A stretch of DNA of 64,000 nt from Bacillus licheniformis DSM 13 = ATCC 14580 (GTDB lineage: Bacteria > Bacillota > Bacilli > Bacillales > Bacillaceae): positions 2,601,501 through 2,665,500 of the forward strand of contig NC_006270.3 in the NCBI RefSeq assembly GCF_000011645.1, read 5' to 3'. Position numbers and translations under genes: made by a program. Positions 26,685 to 35,344 of the stretch are shown here, piece by piece; the first letter of the stretch is position 1, and each line of letters begins with the position of its first letter. The notes below the pieces were generated by a model, which saw only the letters and a list, made by a program, of their open reading frames with translations, had not been told where the DNA came from and ran no database searches.

Positions 26685-27620
26685 ATGATGATCTTGATCT
26701 TGTTCGTATTATTGATCGTTCTTTTTCTCAAAGGCATGAGCATGCTGAGAAAAGGCCTGATTTCACTAACATTTGAAAAAATCGAAAAGCGGCTGCTGTT
26801 TTTCACGGATCATCCGGTGAAAGCTTTTTTGGTCAGTATTATATTTACGGGGATTTTGCAAAGCAGCTCGGCATTTATGGTGATCGTCATAGGGTTTGTC
26901 TCAGTAGGCGCTCTTTCATTTAAACGTTCGATTCCGCTCATTTTAGGGACAAACATCGGGTCCACTTTCACAACGGAATTTTTGGCGGTGAAGCTGGAAT
27001 TTTTGATTTTTGCCCTTTTGGCCGCAGGTGCAGCTCTTTTCATTGCCGGAAAATCCCCTTTTCGGCAAGTCGGCGTAAGCATGATCGGCTTGGGGGTTAT
27101 TTTTTTCTGTATCAGCGGTTTCAGCCGGCTTGCCGTGCCGTTGTCACAGCTAGACTCGGGCGCTTATATCGTGCAGCTTGCCGAAGATTCATCGCTTTAC
27201 GCTTTGTTCATCGGCACCGTTTTGACCGCGATGATTCATTCCAGTTCGGCGTGTGTCGGCATCCTGATGAGCTTTATGGATCAAGGTGTCGTCGGATTGA
27301 CCGAAGCGATGAGCGTTGTTCTTGGCTCCAACATCGGGACATGCATTACGGCCGTGATGGCATCCTTCAAAGGCGGAGCTGCAGCCAGGCAAACAGCTTA
27401 TGCCCATGTTCTGTTTAATGTCATTGGTGTAGCAGCTGTATACCCTCTGCTCTCATCAATCACAGGCTTTATCTCCGGACTGTCCGAAAGCCCCGCCCAG
27501 CAGATTGCCCATTTCAGCCTGCTGTTCAACGTCGTCACGTCCCTATTGTTTTTGCCGCTCTCAAATCTGTTTCATTCGCTGATCATGTTTCTCATTCCAA
27601 ACAAAAACCAGGCCCGATAA
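26685..27620 (+). CDS. yqeW: Na/Pi cotransporter family protein
   Basis: A 311-aa membrane protein with about eight transmembrane segments and the two inverted Na/Pi-cotransporter repeats, each with its signature (LQSSSAFMV near 61 and IHSSSACVG near 184) and a GTNIGST/GSNIGTC partner motif. It is probably a sodium-dependent phosphate or anion transporter, without the PhoU tail some relatives have. It is on the plus strand between divergent rpsU and convergent deoC. AAAGGAGG lies 15 bases before the ATG, rather far. Confidence 0.88.
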   Translation: MMILILFVLLIVLFLKGMSMLRKGLISLTFEKIEKRLLFFTDHPVKAFLVSIIFTGILQSSSAFMVIVIGFVSVGALSFKRSIPLILGTNIGSTFTTEFLAVKLEFLIFALLAAGAALFIAGKSPFRQVGVSMIGLGVIFFCISGFSRLAVPLSQLDSGAYIVQLAEDSSLYALFIGTVLTAMIHSSSACVGILMSFMDQGVVGLTEAMSVVLGSNIGTCITAVMASFKGGAAARQTAYAHVLFNVIGVAAVYPLLSSITGFISGLSESPAQQIAHFSLLFNVVTSLLFLPLSNLFHSLIMFLIPNKNQAR

Positions 27621-27633
27621 ACGCCTGGTTTTT
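27603..27633. terminator. Bidirectional terminator between yqeW and deoC
   Basis: An 11-bp perfect stem (AAAAACCAGGC at 27603-27613 with 27623-27633), which has T runs in both directions. The yqeW stop codon lies in the loop. It serves the convergent pair. Confidence 0.9.
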
Positions 27634-27639
27634 GTTTGA

Positions 27640-28314
27640 TTAGTAGTCTTCATCCGCTGTTAACCCTTTGACAATCGACACGCCGGCGCTCGCTCCGATT
27701 CTCGTCGCTCCGGCTTCAATCATGGCAAGTGCGCTTTCCTTATCGCGGACGCCACCTGAAGCTTTAACGCCGATATCAGGTCCGACAGCTTCCCGCATCA
27801 GTTTTATATCCCGGACTGTCGCACCGCCGCCGGAAAAACCGGTCGATGTTTTGACAAAGTCGGCGCCTGCTTTTACGGCCAGTTCACAAGCCAGCCTTTT
27901 TTCTTCATCCGTCAAAAGCGACGTCTCTATGATGACTTTTACAAGAGCTTTGCCGTCGGCCGCGTCTGTCACCGCCCTGATGTCATGTTCCACTGTTCCC
28001 GTATCGCGGTCTTTTAGTGCACCGATGTTGATCACCATATCAACTTCACCGGCACCGTCTGCAATTGCCTGCCTGGTTTCAAAGGCTTTTGTTTCCGGAG
28101 ACGCTGCACCTAAAGGAAAGCCGATAACTGTACATACTTTCACCTCTGACTCTTTAAGAAGCTCGGCGCAAAGCTTCACCCAGCAAGGGTTGACACAAAC
28201 GGAGGCAAAACCGTAAACACGCGCTTCTTTGCAAAGCGCTTCGATTTCGGATTTGACGGTATCTGGCTTCAATGCAGTGTGATCGATCATTCGCGCAATT
28301 TGTTTTGTCATCAT
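27640..28314 (-). CDS. deoC: Deoxyribose-phosphate aldolase
   Basis: A 224-aa class I aldolase (dra) that splits 2-deoxyribose 5-phosphate to glyceraldehyde 3-phosphate and acetaldehyde in deoxynucleoside breakdown. Motifs: MIDHTALKPD at the start, VKVIIETSLL with the catalytic Lys, and GVKASGGVRD with the Schiff-base Lys region. In B. subtilis dra sits with nupC and pdp; here it stands alone beside yqeW. Confidence 0.95.
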   Translation of the reverse strand: MMTKQIARMIDHTALKPDTVKSEIEALCKEARVYGFASVCVNPCWVKLCAELLKESEVKVCTVIGFPLGAASPETKAFETRQAIADGAGEVDMVINIGALKDRDTGTVEHDIRAVTDAADGKALVKVIIETSLLTDEEKRLACELAVKAGADFVKTSTGFSGGGATVRDIKLMREAVGPDIGVKASGGVRDKESALAMIEAGATRIGASAGVSIVKGLTADEDY

Positions 28315-28356
28315 CCTGACTCCTTTTTAGGTGGTTGTTTGCTTAAGATATTCGCA

Positions 28357-28392
28357 AAAAAAGCCGGAACACCTTTTTTGTGAACCGGCTGA
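28357..28392 (-). terminator. Terminator of the hrcA-dnaK-mtaB operon
   Basis: On the minus strand AGCCGG pairs with CCGGCT, with an inner CAC/GTG extension across a two-base internal loop, followed by seven T. It lies ten bases after the mtaB stop codon. Confidence 0.75.
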
Positions 28393-28401
28393 ATTGATGA
28401 T

Positions 28402-29757
28402 TTATGACGATAAGCGGATGTTTTCGCGGACGTCGTCTTCCGCGACGCGGACGAACTGTCCTTTGTTGTACGGATAGCCGGCTTTTAAGATCTTCACTTT
28501 AACAAGCTGGCCGATCAGGTCTTCTGAACCTTCGAAAACGACTTTAATATAGTTGTCCGTGTAGCCGACAAGCAGGTTGCCTTCGCCCGTTTCCGTGAAC
28601 GGCTCTTCCGGAATGATCTCCAGAACGTCGCCTTCATAGTCTGATGCATATTCTTTCGCAAGCTGGTCTGAAAGAGCGATCAGTTTATGAACCCTTTCGT
28701 TTTTCACGTTTTCGTCAACCTGGCCGTCCATGCGTGCTGCAGGGGTTCCGGTCCGTTTGCTGTACGGGAAGACGTGGAGCTCGGAAAACTTGTGTTCTTT
28801 GATAAAGTTATACGTCTCCATGAATTCTTCTTCCGTTTCACCCGGGAAGCCGACAATCACATCAGAGGTGACTGCAAGCCCCGGAAGAGCTTTTTTGAGT
28901 TTTGTCAGCCGGTCGGCGAAAAACTCCATCGTATACTTTCTTCTCATCCGCTTTAAAACGCTGTTTGAGCCGGATTGAAGCGGGATGTGAAGGTGTCTGA
29001 CGATCTTGTCTGAGCGGTCAAGCACTTCGATGACTTCGTCTGTAATTTGGCTCGCTTCGATTGAAGAGATACGGATTCTTTTCAGACCTTTCACACGGCT
29101 GTCCAATTCTTTCAACAGCTGCGCAAAGTTGTAGTCTTTCATATCTTCTCCATAACCGCCGGTATGGATACCGGTCAAAACGATTTCTTTATAGCCGGCA
29201 TCAACGAGCTGCTGCGCCTGGCGGATGACTTCCTCAGGGTCGCGGGAACGAAGCAGGCCGCGCGCCCACGGAATGATGCAGAATGTGCAGAAATTGTTGC
29301 AGCCTTCTTGAATTTTCAAAGAAGCACGCGTTCTGTCGGTAAATGCAGGAACATCAAGCTCCTCAAACACTCTCGCTTTCATAATATTGCTGACGCCGTT
29401 AATCGGCTGTCTTTCTTCCTGGTACTGCTTAATATAGCCGAGCATTTTTTCGCGGTCTTGTGTACCGACGACGATATCAACGCCCGGGATCGCCATGATT
29501 TCCGCCGGGGAAGTCTGGGCGTAGCACCCTGTCACGCAAATGACGGCGTCAGGATTTTGGCGGATCGCCCGTCTGATCACCTGGCGGCTCTTTTTATCAC
29601 CCGTATTTGTGACGGTGCATGTATTAATGACGTATACGTCCGCCGAACTTTCAAATTCTTTTCTTTCGTAGCCGGCTTCTTTAAAAAGCTGCCAGATTGC
29701 TTCTGTTTCATAATGGTTGACCTTGCAGCCAAGTGTATGAAATGCAACGGTTGCCAT
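28402..29757 (-). CDS. mtaB: tRNA t6A37 methylthiotransferase MtaB
   Basis: A 451-aa radical-SAM methylthiotransferase (yqeV) that converts t6A37 to ms2t6A37 in ANN-decoding tRNAs. It has the N-terminal MTTase domain with Cys ligands (FHTLGCKVN, NTCTVT, CVTGCYAQ), the radical-SAM CNNFCTFC near 153-160 and a C-terminal TRAM domain (GNLLVGYTDNYIKV). Last gene of the heat-shock operon, two bases after rsmE. Confidence 0.95.
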   Translation of the reverse strand: MATVAFHTLGCKVNHYETEAIWQLFKEAGYERKEFESSADVYVINTCTVTNTGDKKSRQVIRRAIRQNPDAVICVTGCYAQTSPAEIMAIPGVDIVVGTQDREKMLGYIKQYQEERQPINGVSNIMKARVFEELDVPAFTDRTRASLKIQEGCNNFCTFCIIPWARGLLRSRDPEEVIRQAQQLVDAGYKEIVLTGIHTGGYGEDMKDYNFAQLLKELDSRVKGLKRIRISSIEASQITDEVIEVLDRSDKIVRHLHIPLQSGSNSVLKRMRRKYTMEFFADRLTKLKKALPGLAVTSDVIVGFPGETEEEFMETYNFIKEHKFSELHVFPYSKRTGTPAARMDGQVDENVKNERVHKLIALSDQLAKEYASDYEGDVLEIIPEEPFTETGEGNLLVGYTDNYIKVVFEGSEDLIGQLVKVKILKAGYPYNKGQFVRVAEDDVRENIRLSS

Positions 29758-29759
29758 TG

Positions 29760-30527
29760 TTATTCACCTCTTAATAACTCTGTATGATAAGAAACTGCCG
29801 CCAACGCGTACAGCGGAGCTGTTTCCGCCCTTAAGATCCGCGGACCGAGCCCGCAGGCGAGGGCACCTTTTTCTTTTAGCGCCTCAATTTCCTCTTCTGT
29901 AAATCCGCCTTCAGGACCAAACACCATGAGTACGGATGATCCTTCAGAAAGGCTTTTGAGCACGGATTGAAACCGGCTCGTCTCGCCTTGCTTTGATGAC
30001 TCTTCGTATGCAACGACACATTTATCGAAGTCCTCAAGGCTCTCAAGCAAACGTTGAAACGTGTGAACCGGCGCCACATCGGGAATCGCGTTTCTGTGGG
30101 ACTGTTCTGCCGCTTCCTTGGCGATTTTCGCCCACCTTTCCCGTTTTTTCTTTGCCTTTTTTTCATCAAGTTTAACAACGGAGCGCGATGCCTGAAAAGG
30201 AATAAACGAGCTTGCACCGAGCTCTGTCCCTTTTTGAATGATCCATTCCAGCTTATCTCCTTTTGGAAGGCCGTTTGCAATATGGATCTGGACGGGCAGT
30301 TCGCGTGTTTCCCCCGTCCATTCGATAACGCTCAATAAAACCTCTTCTTTAGTGACGGACTCGATCCGGCATTTCGCTTCATGGCCGTCTTTTGCACAGC
30401 AAATGACCTCATCTCCGGGAGACATCCTCATCACAGTCGCAATGTGATGAACGTCTTCGCCTTTGATCGAGAATGCGGGTGCGGCTGTGACCTCTTGTTT
30501 TGATTGTTCGATAAAATATCGTTGCAT
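29760..30527 (-). CDS. rsmE: 16S rRNA m3U1498 methyltransferase RsmE
   Basis: A 255-aa SPOUT-class methyltransferase (yqeU). An N-terminal PUA-like domain is followed by a trefoil-knot SAM domain with LMVFGPEGGFTEEEIEAL near 198-215 and LGPRILRAETAPLYAL at the end. Part of the dnaK operon with prmA and mtaB, linking ribosome and translation-factor modification with chaperones. Confidence 0.95.
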   Translation of the reverse strand: MQRYFIEQSKQEVTAAPAFSIKGEDVHHIATVMRMSPGDEVICCAKDGHEAKCRIESVTKEEVLLSVIEWTGETRELPVQIHIANGLPKGDKLEWIIQKGTELGASSFIPFQASRSVVKLDEKKAKKKRERWAKIAKEAAEQSHRNAIPDVAPVHTFQRLLESLEDFDKCVVAYEESSKQGETSRFQSVLKSLSEGSSVLMVFGPEGGFTEEEIEALKEKGALACGLGPRILRAETAPLYALAAVSYHTELLRGE

Positions 30528-30550
30528 ACGCTTGTCACACCTACTAACGA

Positions 30551-31486
30551 TTATTTTTTAGCGATGATGCTGACCCAGTCCTCCATTGAAAGAACCTCAA
30601 CGATCGTAAAGCCTTCTTTCACCAGTGCATCTTTGACTTCCTGTTTTTTCTGCTGGATGATCCCCGAAGTGATGAAATAGCCGCCGTCTTTCAACAGGCT
30701 GTATGCTTGATCCGTAAAGCGCAAGATGACCTCGGCCAGGATATTGGCGACGATGATGTCTTTTTCGCCTTCGACGCCGTCAAGCAGATTATTTTGCTTA
30801 ATCTCGATATGATCGCTGACTTTATTGAGCTTGGAGTTCAAGCGGGCGCTTTCAACGGCTACAGGATCGAGATCATATCCTTCAACCTGTTTGGCGCGAA
30901 GCATGGCTGAAGCAATGCTCAAAATGCCGGTTCCCGTTCCGACGTCCACGACCGAATCCCCTTCTTTCACATACCTTTCAAGCGCCTGTATGCAAAGGAC
31001 GGTTGTCGGGTGGGTGCCTGTTCCAAACGCCATTCCCGGGTCCATCTCGATGATGAGTTCATCCGTATGAACCGGTGTGTACTCTTCCCAAGTCGGAACA
31101 ATCGTAAACTTCTCGGAAATTTTCACGGGATGATAATATTTTTTCCATGCTGTCGCCCATTCTTCTTCGTTAACCTCGCTGATGGTGATTTTGTTGCGTC
31201 CAAGGTCAATATCATACAGCAGCAGATTATTGATCGTTTCTTTGATTCCTTCTACGGTCTCCCCCAAAAAGCTGTTGATCGGAAGATACGCTTTGATGAT
31301 GACTCCTTCATCAGGATAATCATTGGGATCGAGCTGGTAGATTTCTCCGTATACATTCTCACGCTCTTTAATTAAATCAAGCGGATCTTCAATCACTACT
31401 CCACTCGCACCAGCTTCATGCAAAATATTCGAGATGGGCTCAACCGCTTCATGTGTCGTGTGAATGCAGATTTCGGACCATTTCAT
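30551..31486 (-). CDS. prmA: Ribosomal protein L11 methyltransferase
   Basis: A 311-aa SAM-dependent methyltransferase (yqeT). The N-terminal L11-recognition domain is followed by the class I fold with motif I VVDVGTGTGILSIA near 173-186 and the N-methylase-like NPP region replaced by IIVANILAEV. It methylates ribosomal protein uL11 at several amino groups. Sits 23 bases after dnaJ. Confidence 0.95.
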   Translation of the reverse strand: MKWSEICIHTTHEAVEPISNILHEAGASGVVIEDPLDLIKERENVYGEIYQLDPNDYPDEGVIIKAYLPINSFLGETVEGIKETINNLLLYDIDLGRNKITISEVNEEEWATAWKKYYHPVKISEKFTIVPTWEEYTPVHTDELIIEMDPGMAFGTGTHPTTVLCIQALERYVKEGDSVVDVGTGTGILSIASAMLRAKQVEGYDLDPVAVESARLNSKLNKVSDHIEIKQNNLLDGVEGEKDIIVANILAEVILRFTDQAYSLLKDGGYFITSGIIQQKKQEVKDALVKEGFTIVEVLSMEDWVSIIAKK

Positions 31487-31509
31487 ACTACCAACTCCTC
31501 ATCCAATCA

Positions 31510-32637
31510 TTAATCGCCTTTAAAGGCGCGCTTTACTTTATCGAAAAAACTCATTTCCTGTTCATCCGGCATATTTCCGCTCACTTCTGCAAATTCGCGG
31601 AGAATATTTTTCTGGTTTTCTGTTAAATTCGTCGGTGTCACGACGCGGACAACGATGTGCTGATCGCCTTGTCCGTACCCGCGCACGTTGGCAACGCCTT
31701 TTCCTTTTAAGCGGAACTTGGTGCCCGTCTGGGTGCCCGCCGGCACTTTTAATTTTACTTTTCCGTGAAGAGTAGGCACTTCGATTTCATCTCCAAGGGC
31801 AGCCTGTGCAAATGTCAGCGGCATTTCGCAGTAAATATCGTCTCCATCGCGCTCGAAAAATTCGTGCTCTTGGACGCGGAAAACGACGAATAAGTCACCT
31901 GACGGACCGCCGTTGATCCCCGGTTCGCCCTGTCCGGCTACTCGAAGCTGCTGGCCGTCGTCCACACCCGCCGGGATGGTGACATTGATTTTCTTGCGTT
32001 TTTTCACTTTTCCTGTGCCGCCGCAAGTTGAACATTTGTGCTTGATTTGCTTACCCGTTCCATTACAGTAATGACATACTCTTCTGTTGACAACTTTTCC
32101 GAACGGTGTTGACTGCTCCATGTTCAGCTGGCCTGATCCGCCGCAGTGTGAACATGTTTCCGGCTTTGTTCCCGGTTTTGCGCCGGAGCCGCTGCATGTT
32201 TCGCACGTTTCTTCACGCGGAATTTCGATCGTCGTCTCTTTTCCGAAGGCTGCCTCTTCAAATGACAGTGTCATCGTATACTGCAGATCGGCACCCTGCC
32301 TCGGGGCATTCGGGTCTCTCCGCCTTGCGCCGCCTCCGAAAATGCTTGAGAAAATATCGTCAAACCCAAAGCCGCCGAAGTCGCCTCCGCCGAAACCTCC
32401 GCCTCCGAATCCTTGATTTGGGTCGGTGTGGCCGAACTGGTCGTAATGGGCCCGTTTTTGGTCATCAGAAAGTGTTTCATAGGCTTCTTTGACTTCTTTG
32501 AATTTTTCAGCCGCTCCGGCTTCTTTGTTGATGTCCGGGTGATATTTTTTAGAAAGCTTGCGGTAAGCTTTTTTAATCTCATCTTTAGAAGCGCTCTTAC
32601 CTACCCCAAGCACCTCATAGTAATCACGCTTACTCAT
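31510..32637 (-). CDS. dnaJ: Chaperone DnaJ
   Basis: A 375-aa type I J-protein. J domain with KYHPDINK (HPD at 33-35), a Gly/Phe-rich region (FGGGGFGGGDFGGFGFD), and four zinc-binding CxxCxGxG repeats (CETCSGSG, CSHCGGSG, CHYCNGTG, CSTCGGTG), then the C-terminal substrate-binding domains. It stimulates the DnaK ATPase. Separated from dnaK by two hairpins. Confidence 0.98.
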   Translation of the reverse strand: MSKRDYYEVLGVGKSASKDEIKKAYRKLSKKYHPDINKEAGAAEKFKEVKEAYETLSDDQKRAHYDQFGHTDPNQGFGGGGFGGGDFGGFGFDDIFSSIFGGGARRRDPNAPRQGADLQYTMTLSFEEAAFGKETTIEIPREETCETCSGSGAKPGTKPETCSHCGGSGQLNMEQSTPFGKVVNRRVCHYCNGTGKQIKHKCSTCGGTGKVKKRKKINVTIPAGVDDGQQLRVAGQGEPGINGGPSGDLFVVFRVQEHEFFERDGDDIYCEMPLTFAQAALGDEIEVPTLHGKVKLKVPAGTQTGTKFRLKGKGVANVRGYGQGDQHIVVRVVTPTNLTENQKNILREFAEVSGNMPDEQEMSFFDKVKRAFKGD

Positions 32638-32725
32638 CTCTTCACACTCCCGATTTTCTCACATAAATTAGATTGTATCATTTCAAATTATGTTTTTTCA
32701 ATTCCTTTTGTCCTTTAGGAAGAAA

Positions 32726-32759
32726 AAAGTCAAAGTCAAGAGATCCTGACTTTGACTTT
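32726..32759 (-). terminator. Hairpin with T run between dnaK and dnaJ
   Basis: A perfect 13-bp stem (32726-32738 with 32747-32759) with an 8-base loop and, on the minus strand, six T in or just after the stem. It should terminate part of the dnaK transcripts ahead of dnaJ. Confidence 0.8.
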
Positions 32760-32775
32760 CATCGCCTGTAAGGTC

Positions 32776-32809
32776 ATGTGCTGTGCAAACCGGGGTAAGC
32801 ACAGCACAT
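32776..32809 (-). other. Second stable hairpin after dnaK
   Basis: A perfect 11-bp stem (ATGTGCTGTGC at 32776-32786 with 32799-32809) and a 12-base loop, without a T run. It begins 11 bases past the dnaK stop codon and probably protects the 3' end of the dnaK message. Confidence 0.7.
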
Positions 32810-32819
32810 TTTATTTCGA

Positions 32820-34658
32820 TTATTTTTGATCTTTGTCGTCGTTTACTTCTTCATATTCAGCGTCCACGACATTATCATCGGCTTTTTTAGCGCCAGCTCC
32901 GCCGTCTTGCTGAGCCTGAGCCTGTTTTGCGGCTTCTTCGTAAAGCTTCATTGAAAGCTCTTGAACGATCGCTTGCAGCTCATCTTTTTTCGCCTTGATT
33001 TCATCAAGGTCATTTTTCTCGATCGCAGCTTTTAGCGCGTCTTTTGCTTCATTCGCTTTTTTCACCTGTGCTTCATCGGCTTTGCCTTCAAGATCTTTCA
33101 GCGTTTTTTCAGTTGTGAAGACAAGCTGGTCCGCTTCGTTGCGAAGCTCGATTTCTTCTTTTTTCTTCGCATCTGCTTCGGCGTTTTCTTCAGCCTCTTT
33201 CACCATACGCTCGATCTCGTCGTCAGAAAGGCCTGAAGAAGATTTGATCGTGATGTTTTGCTCTTTGCCAGTGCCCAGATCTTTCGCGCTGACGTTGACG
33301 ATACCGTTTTTATCAATGTCAAATGACACTTCGATTTGCGGTACGCCGCGAGGAGCCGGCGGGATATCTGTAAGCTGGAAGCGTCCGAGCGTTTTGTTGT
33401 CGGCAGCCATTGGGCGCTCACCTTGGAGCACGTGGATGTCAACCGCTGTTTGGTTGTCGGCCGCTGTTGAGAACACTTGGGACTTGCTTGTCGGGATTGT
33501 CGTGTTGCGCTCAATCAGCTTCGTGAACACGCCGCCCATCGTTTCGATACCAAGTGACAGCGGAGTTACGTCCAGAAGGACAACATCTTTGACATCGCCT
33601 GTGATGACGCCGCCTTGAATTGCTGCACCAAGGGCTACGACTTCGTCAGGGTTGACGCCTTTATGCGCTTCTTTTCCAGTTTCTTTTTTGATCGCTTCCT
33701 GAACGGCAGGAATACGTGTTGATCCGCCGACAAGGATGACTTTGTCGATTTCGCTTGCAGAAAGTCCCGCATCTTGAAGAGCCTGGCGTACAGGACCCAT
33801 TGTGCGCTCTACCAAGTGTGAAGACAGCTCTTCAAACTTCGCGCGGGTCAGTGTCAATTCAAGGTGCAGCGGACCTGCTTCACCCGCTGTGATAAACGGC
33901 AGGGAAATTTGCGTAGAAGATACGCCGGAAAGGTCTTTTTTCGCTTTCTCAGCAGCATCTTTTAAGCGCTGAAGCGCCATTTTGTCTTTAGAAAGGTCGA
34001 TGCCGTTTTCTTTTTTGAATTCTGAGACGAGATGATCGATGATCACTTGGTCAAAGTCGTCTCCTCCAAGGCGGTTGTCACCCGCTGTAGAGCGAACTTC
34101 GAATACGCCGTCTCCCAATTCAAGGATGGAAACGTCGAATGTACCGCCGCCAAGGTCGTAGACGAGGATCGTCTGATCTTCTTCCGTTTTATCCAGACCG
34201 TAGGCAAGCGCAGCTGCAGTCGGCTCGTTGATGATCCGCTCAACTTCAAGTCCGGCGATTTTACCGGCATCTTTAGTCGCTTGACGCTCTGCATCGTTGA
34301 AGTATGCAGGAACTGTGATCACGGCTTTAGACACGGTTTCGCCCAAATAGCTTTCAGCATATGATTTCAAATGCTGAAGGATGATGGCAGACACTTCTTG
34401 CGGCGTGTACTTTTTGCCTTCAATTTCAACTGTATAGTCAGTGCCCATGTGGCGCTTGATCGACATGATCGTGTTCGGGTTCGTGATGGACTGGCGTTTC
34501 GCCACTTCACCCACCTGGCGTTCTCCGTTTTTAAATGCGACAACTGAAGGAGTCGTGCGGGCTCCTTCTGGATTTGGGATGACTTTCGGCTCTCCGCCTT
34601 CAAGCACTGCAACGCATGAGTTCGTTGTTCCCAAGTCGATTCCGATTACTTTGCTCAT
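32820..34658 (-). CDS. dnaK: Chaperone DnaK (Hsp70)
   Basis: A 612-aa Hsp70. The nucleotide-binding domain has the phosphate loops GIDLGTTNSCVAV and VYDLGGGTFDVSIL and the linker region DVVLLDVTPLSLGIE; then the beta-sandwich substrate domain and a helical lid ending in a charged tail (KADDNVVDAEYEEV). It folds and protects proteins with DnaJ and GrpE. Third gene of the CIRCE-controlled operon. Confidence 0.98.
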   Translation of the reverse strand: MSKVIGIDLGTTNSCVAVLEGGEPKVIPNPEGARTTPSVVAFKNGERQVGEVAKRQSITNPNTIMSIKRHMGTDYTVEIEGKKYTPQEVSAIILQHLKSYAESYLGETVSKAVITVPAYFNDAERQATKDAGKIAGLEVERIINEPTAAALAYGLDKTEEDQTILVYDLGGGTFDVSILELGDGVFEVRSTAGDNRLGGDDFDQVIIDHLVSEFKKENGIDLSKDKMALQRLKDAAEKAKKDLSGVSSTQISLPFITAGEAGPLHLELTLTRAKFEELSSHLVERTMGPVRQALQDAGLSASEIDKVILVGGSTRIPAVQEAIKKETGKEAHKGVNPDEVVALGAAIQGGVITGDVKDVVLLDVTPLSLGIETMGGVFTKLIERNTTIPTSKSQVFSTAADNQTAVDIHVLQGERPMAADNKTLGRFQLTDIPPAPRGVPQIEVSFDIDKNGIVNVSAKDLGTGKEQNITIKSSSGLSDDEIERMVKEAEENAEADAKKKEEIELRNEADQLVFTTEKTLKDLEGKADEAQVKKANEAKDALKAAIEKNDLDEIKAKKDELQAIVQELSMKLYEEAAKQAQAQQDGGAGAKKADDNVVDAEYEEVNDDKDQK

Positions 34659-34681
34659 GATTTTTACCTCCTGCTATGTAG

Positions 34682-35266
34682 TTATTGATTGACTTTTACC
34701 ATAGAAGGACGGATCACCCGGTCCTTAAGTTTATAGCCTTTTTGCAGTTCCTCAACGACTGCGTTTGATTCGTACGCTTCATCCTCAACCTGCATAACAG
34801 CTTGGTGCATGTTCGGGTCAAATTGCTCTCCGACTGATGGAATCTGTTCAACTCCTTCATTTTTAAGAGCCTCCAAAATTTGACGGTGCACCATTTCCAT
34901 TCCTTGAAGCAGGCTTTTCGTCTGCTCATTGTCAGGATCGATCTGAAGTGCGCGCTCAAAGTTGTCAAGCGCCGGCAGCAAATCGCTGATGATGCGCTGG
35001 GAGCGGTACTTTTCAGCAGCCTCGAGATCAAGGCGTGCGCGTCTTTTGTAGTTTTCAAAGTCCGCCTGAACACGTAAAAGTTTATTTTCTTTTTCTTCAA
35101 GACGTTCTTGAAGTTCTTTTAGTTGTTTTTCAAGCATTTCTGTTTGAGTTTCTTCTGCCGGGGCATCAGCTTCAGCAGCCGTTTGTTCAGCTTCGGCTGT
35201 CTCCGCTTCTGTCTCGTTCAGTTCCTCTTGTTCGTTTAGCTCTTCGTTTTGTTTTTCTTCTGCCAT
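34682..35266 (-). CDS. grpE: Nucleotide exchange factor GrpE
   Basis: A 194-aa GrpE. A long acidic, Glu/Ala-rich N-terminal tail (1-45) and coiled coil lead to the conserved dimer and beta-wing part (LLRVQADFENYKRRA, and GYKLKDRVIRPSMVKV at the end). It releases ADP from DnaK. The longer acidic tail differs in length from B. subtilis GrpE, which is typical of this variable segment. Confidence 0.97.
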   Translation of the reverse strand: MAEEKQNEELNEQEELNETEAETAEAEQTAAEADAPAEETQTEMLEKQLKELQERLEEKENKLLRVQADFENYKRRARLDLEAAEKYRSQRIISDLLPALDNFERALQIDPDNEQTKSLLQGMEMVHRQILEALKNEGVEQIPSVGEQFDPNMHQAVMQVEDEAYESNAVVEELQKGYKLKDRVIRPSMVKVNQ

Positions 35267-35304
35267 CTGTGTTCACCTCCCTTAAAGGATGAGTTTCATG
35301 ATAA

Positions 35305-35324
35305 AGAAGGGATTCCTCCCTTCT
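35305..35324 (-). other. Small hairpin between hrcA and grpE
   Basis: An 8-bp stem (AGAAGGGA with TCCCTTCT) and a 4-base loop. It lies in the 78-base gap and may mark a processing site that separates the unstable hrcA message from grpE-dnaK; that role is inferred from the position. Confidence 0.45.
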
Positions 35325-35344
35325 GTTTGTTTTCAGGTACTGCC

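Noticed and set aside
29164..29787. A 207-codon plus-strand frame opposite mtaB
   Set aside because: Antisense shadow of a strongly conserved gene, with no start signals.
32995..33618. A 207-codon Ser/Phe-rich plus-strand frame opposite dnaK
   Set aside because: The composition is what reverse-reading dnaK codons produce; no RBS.
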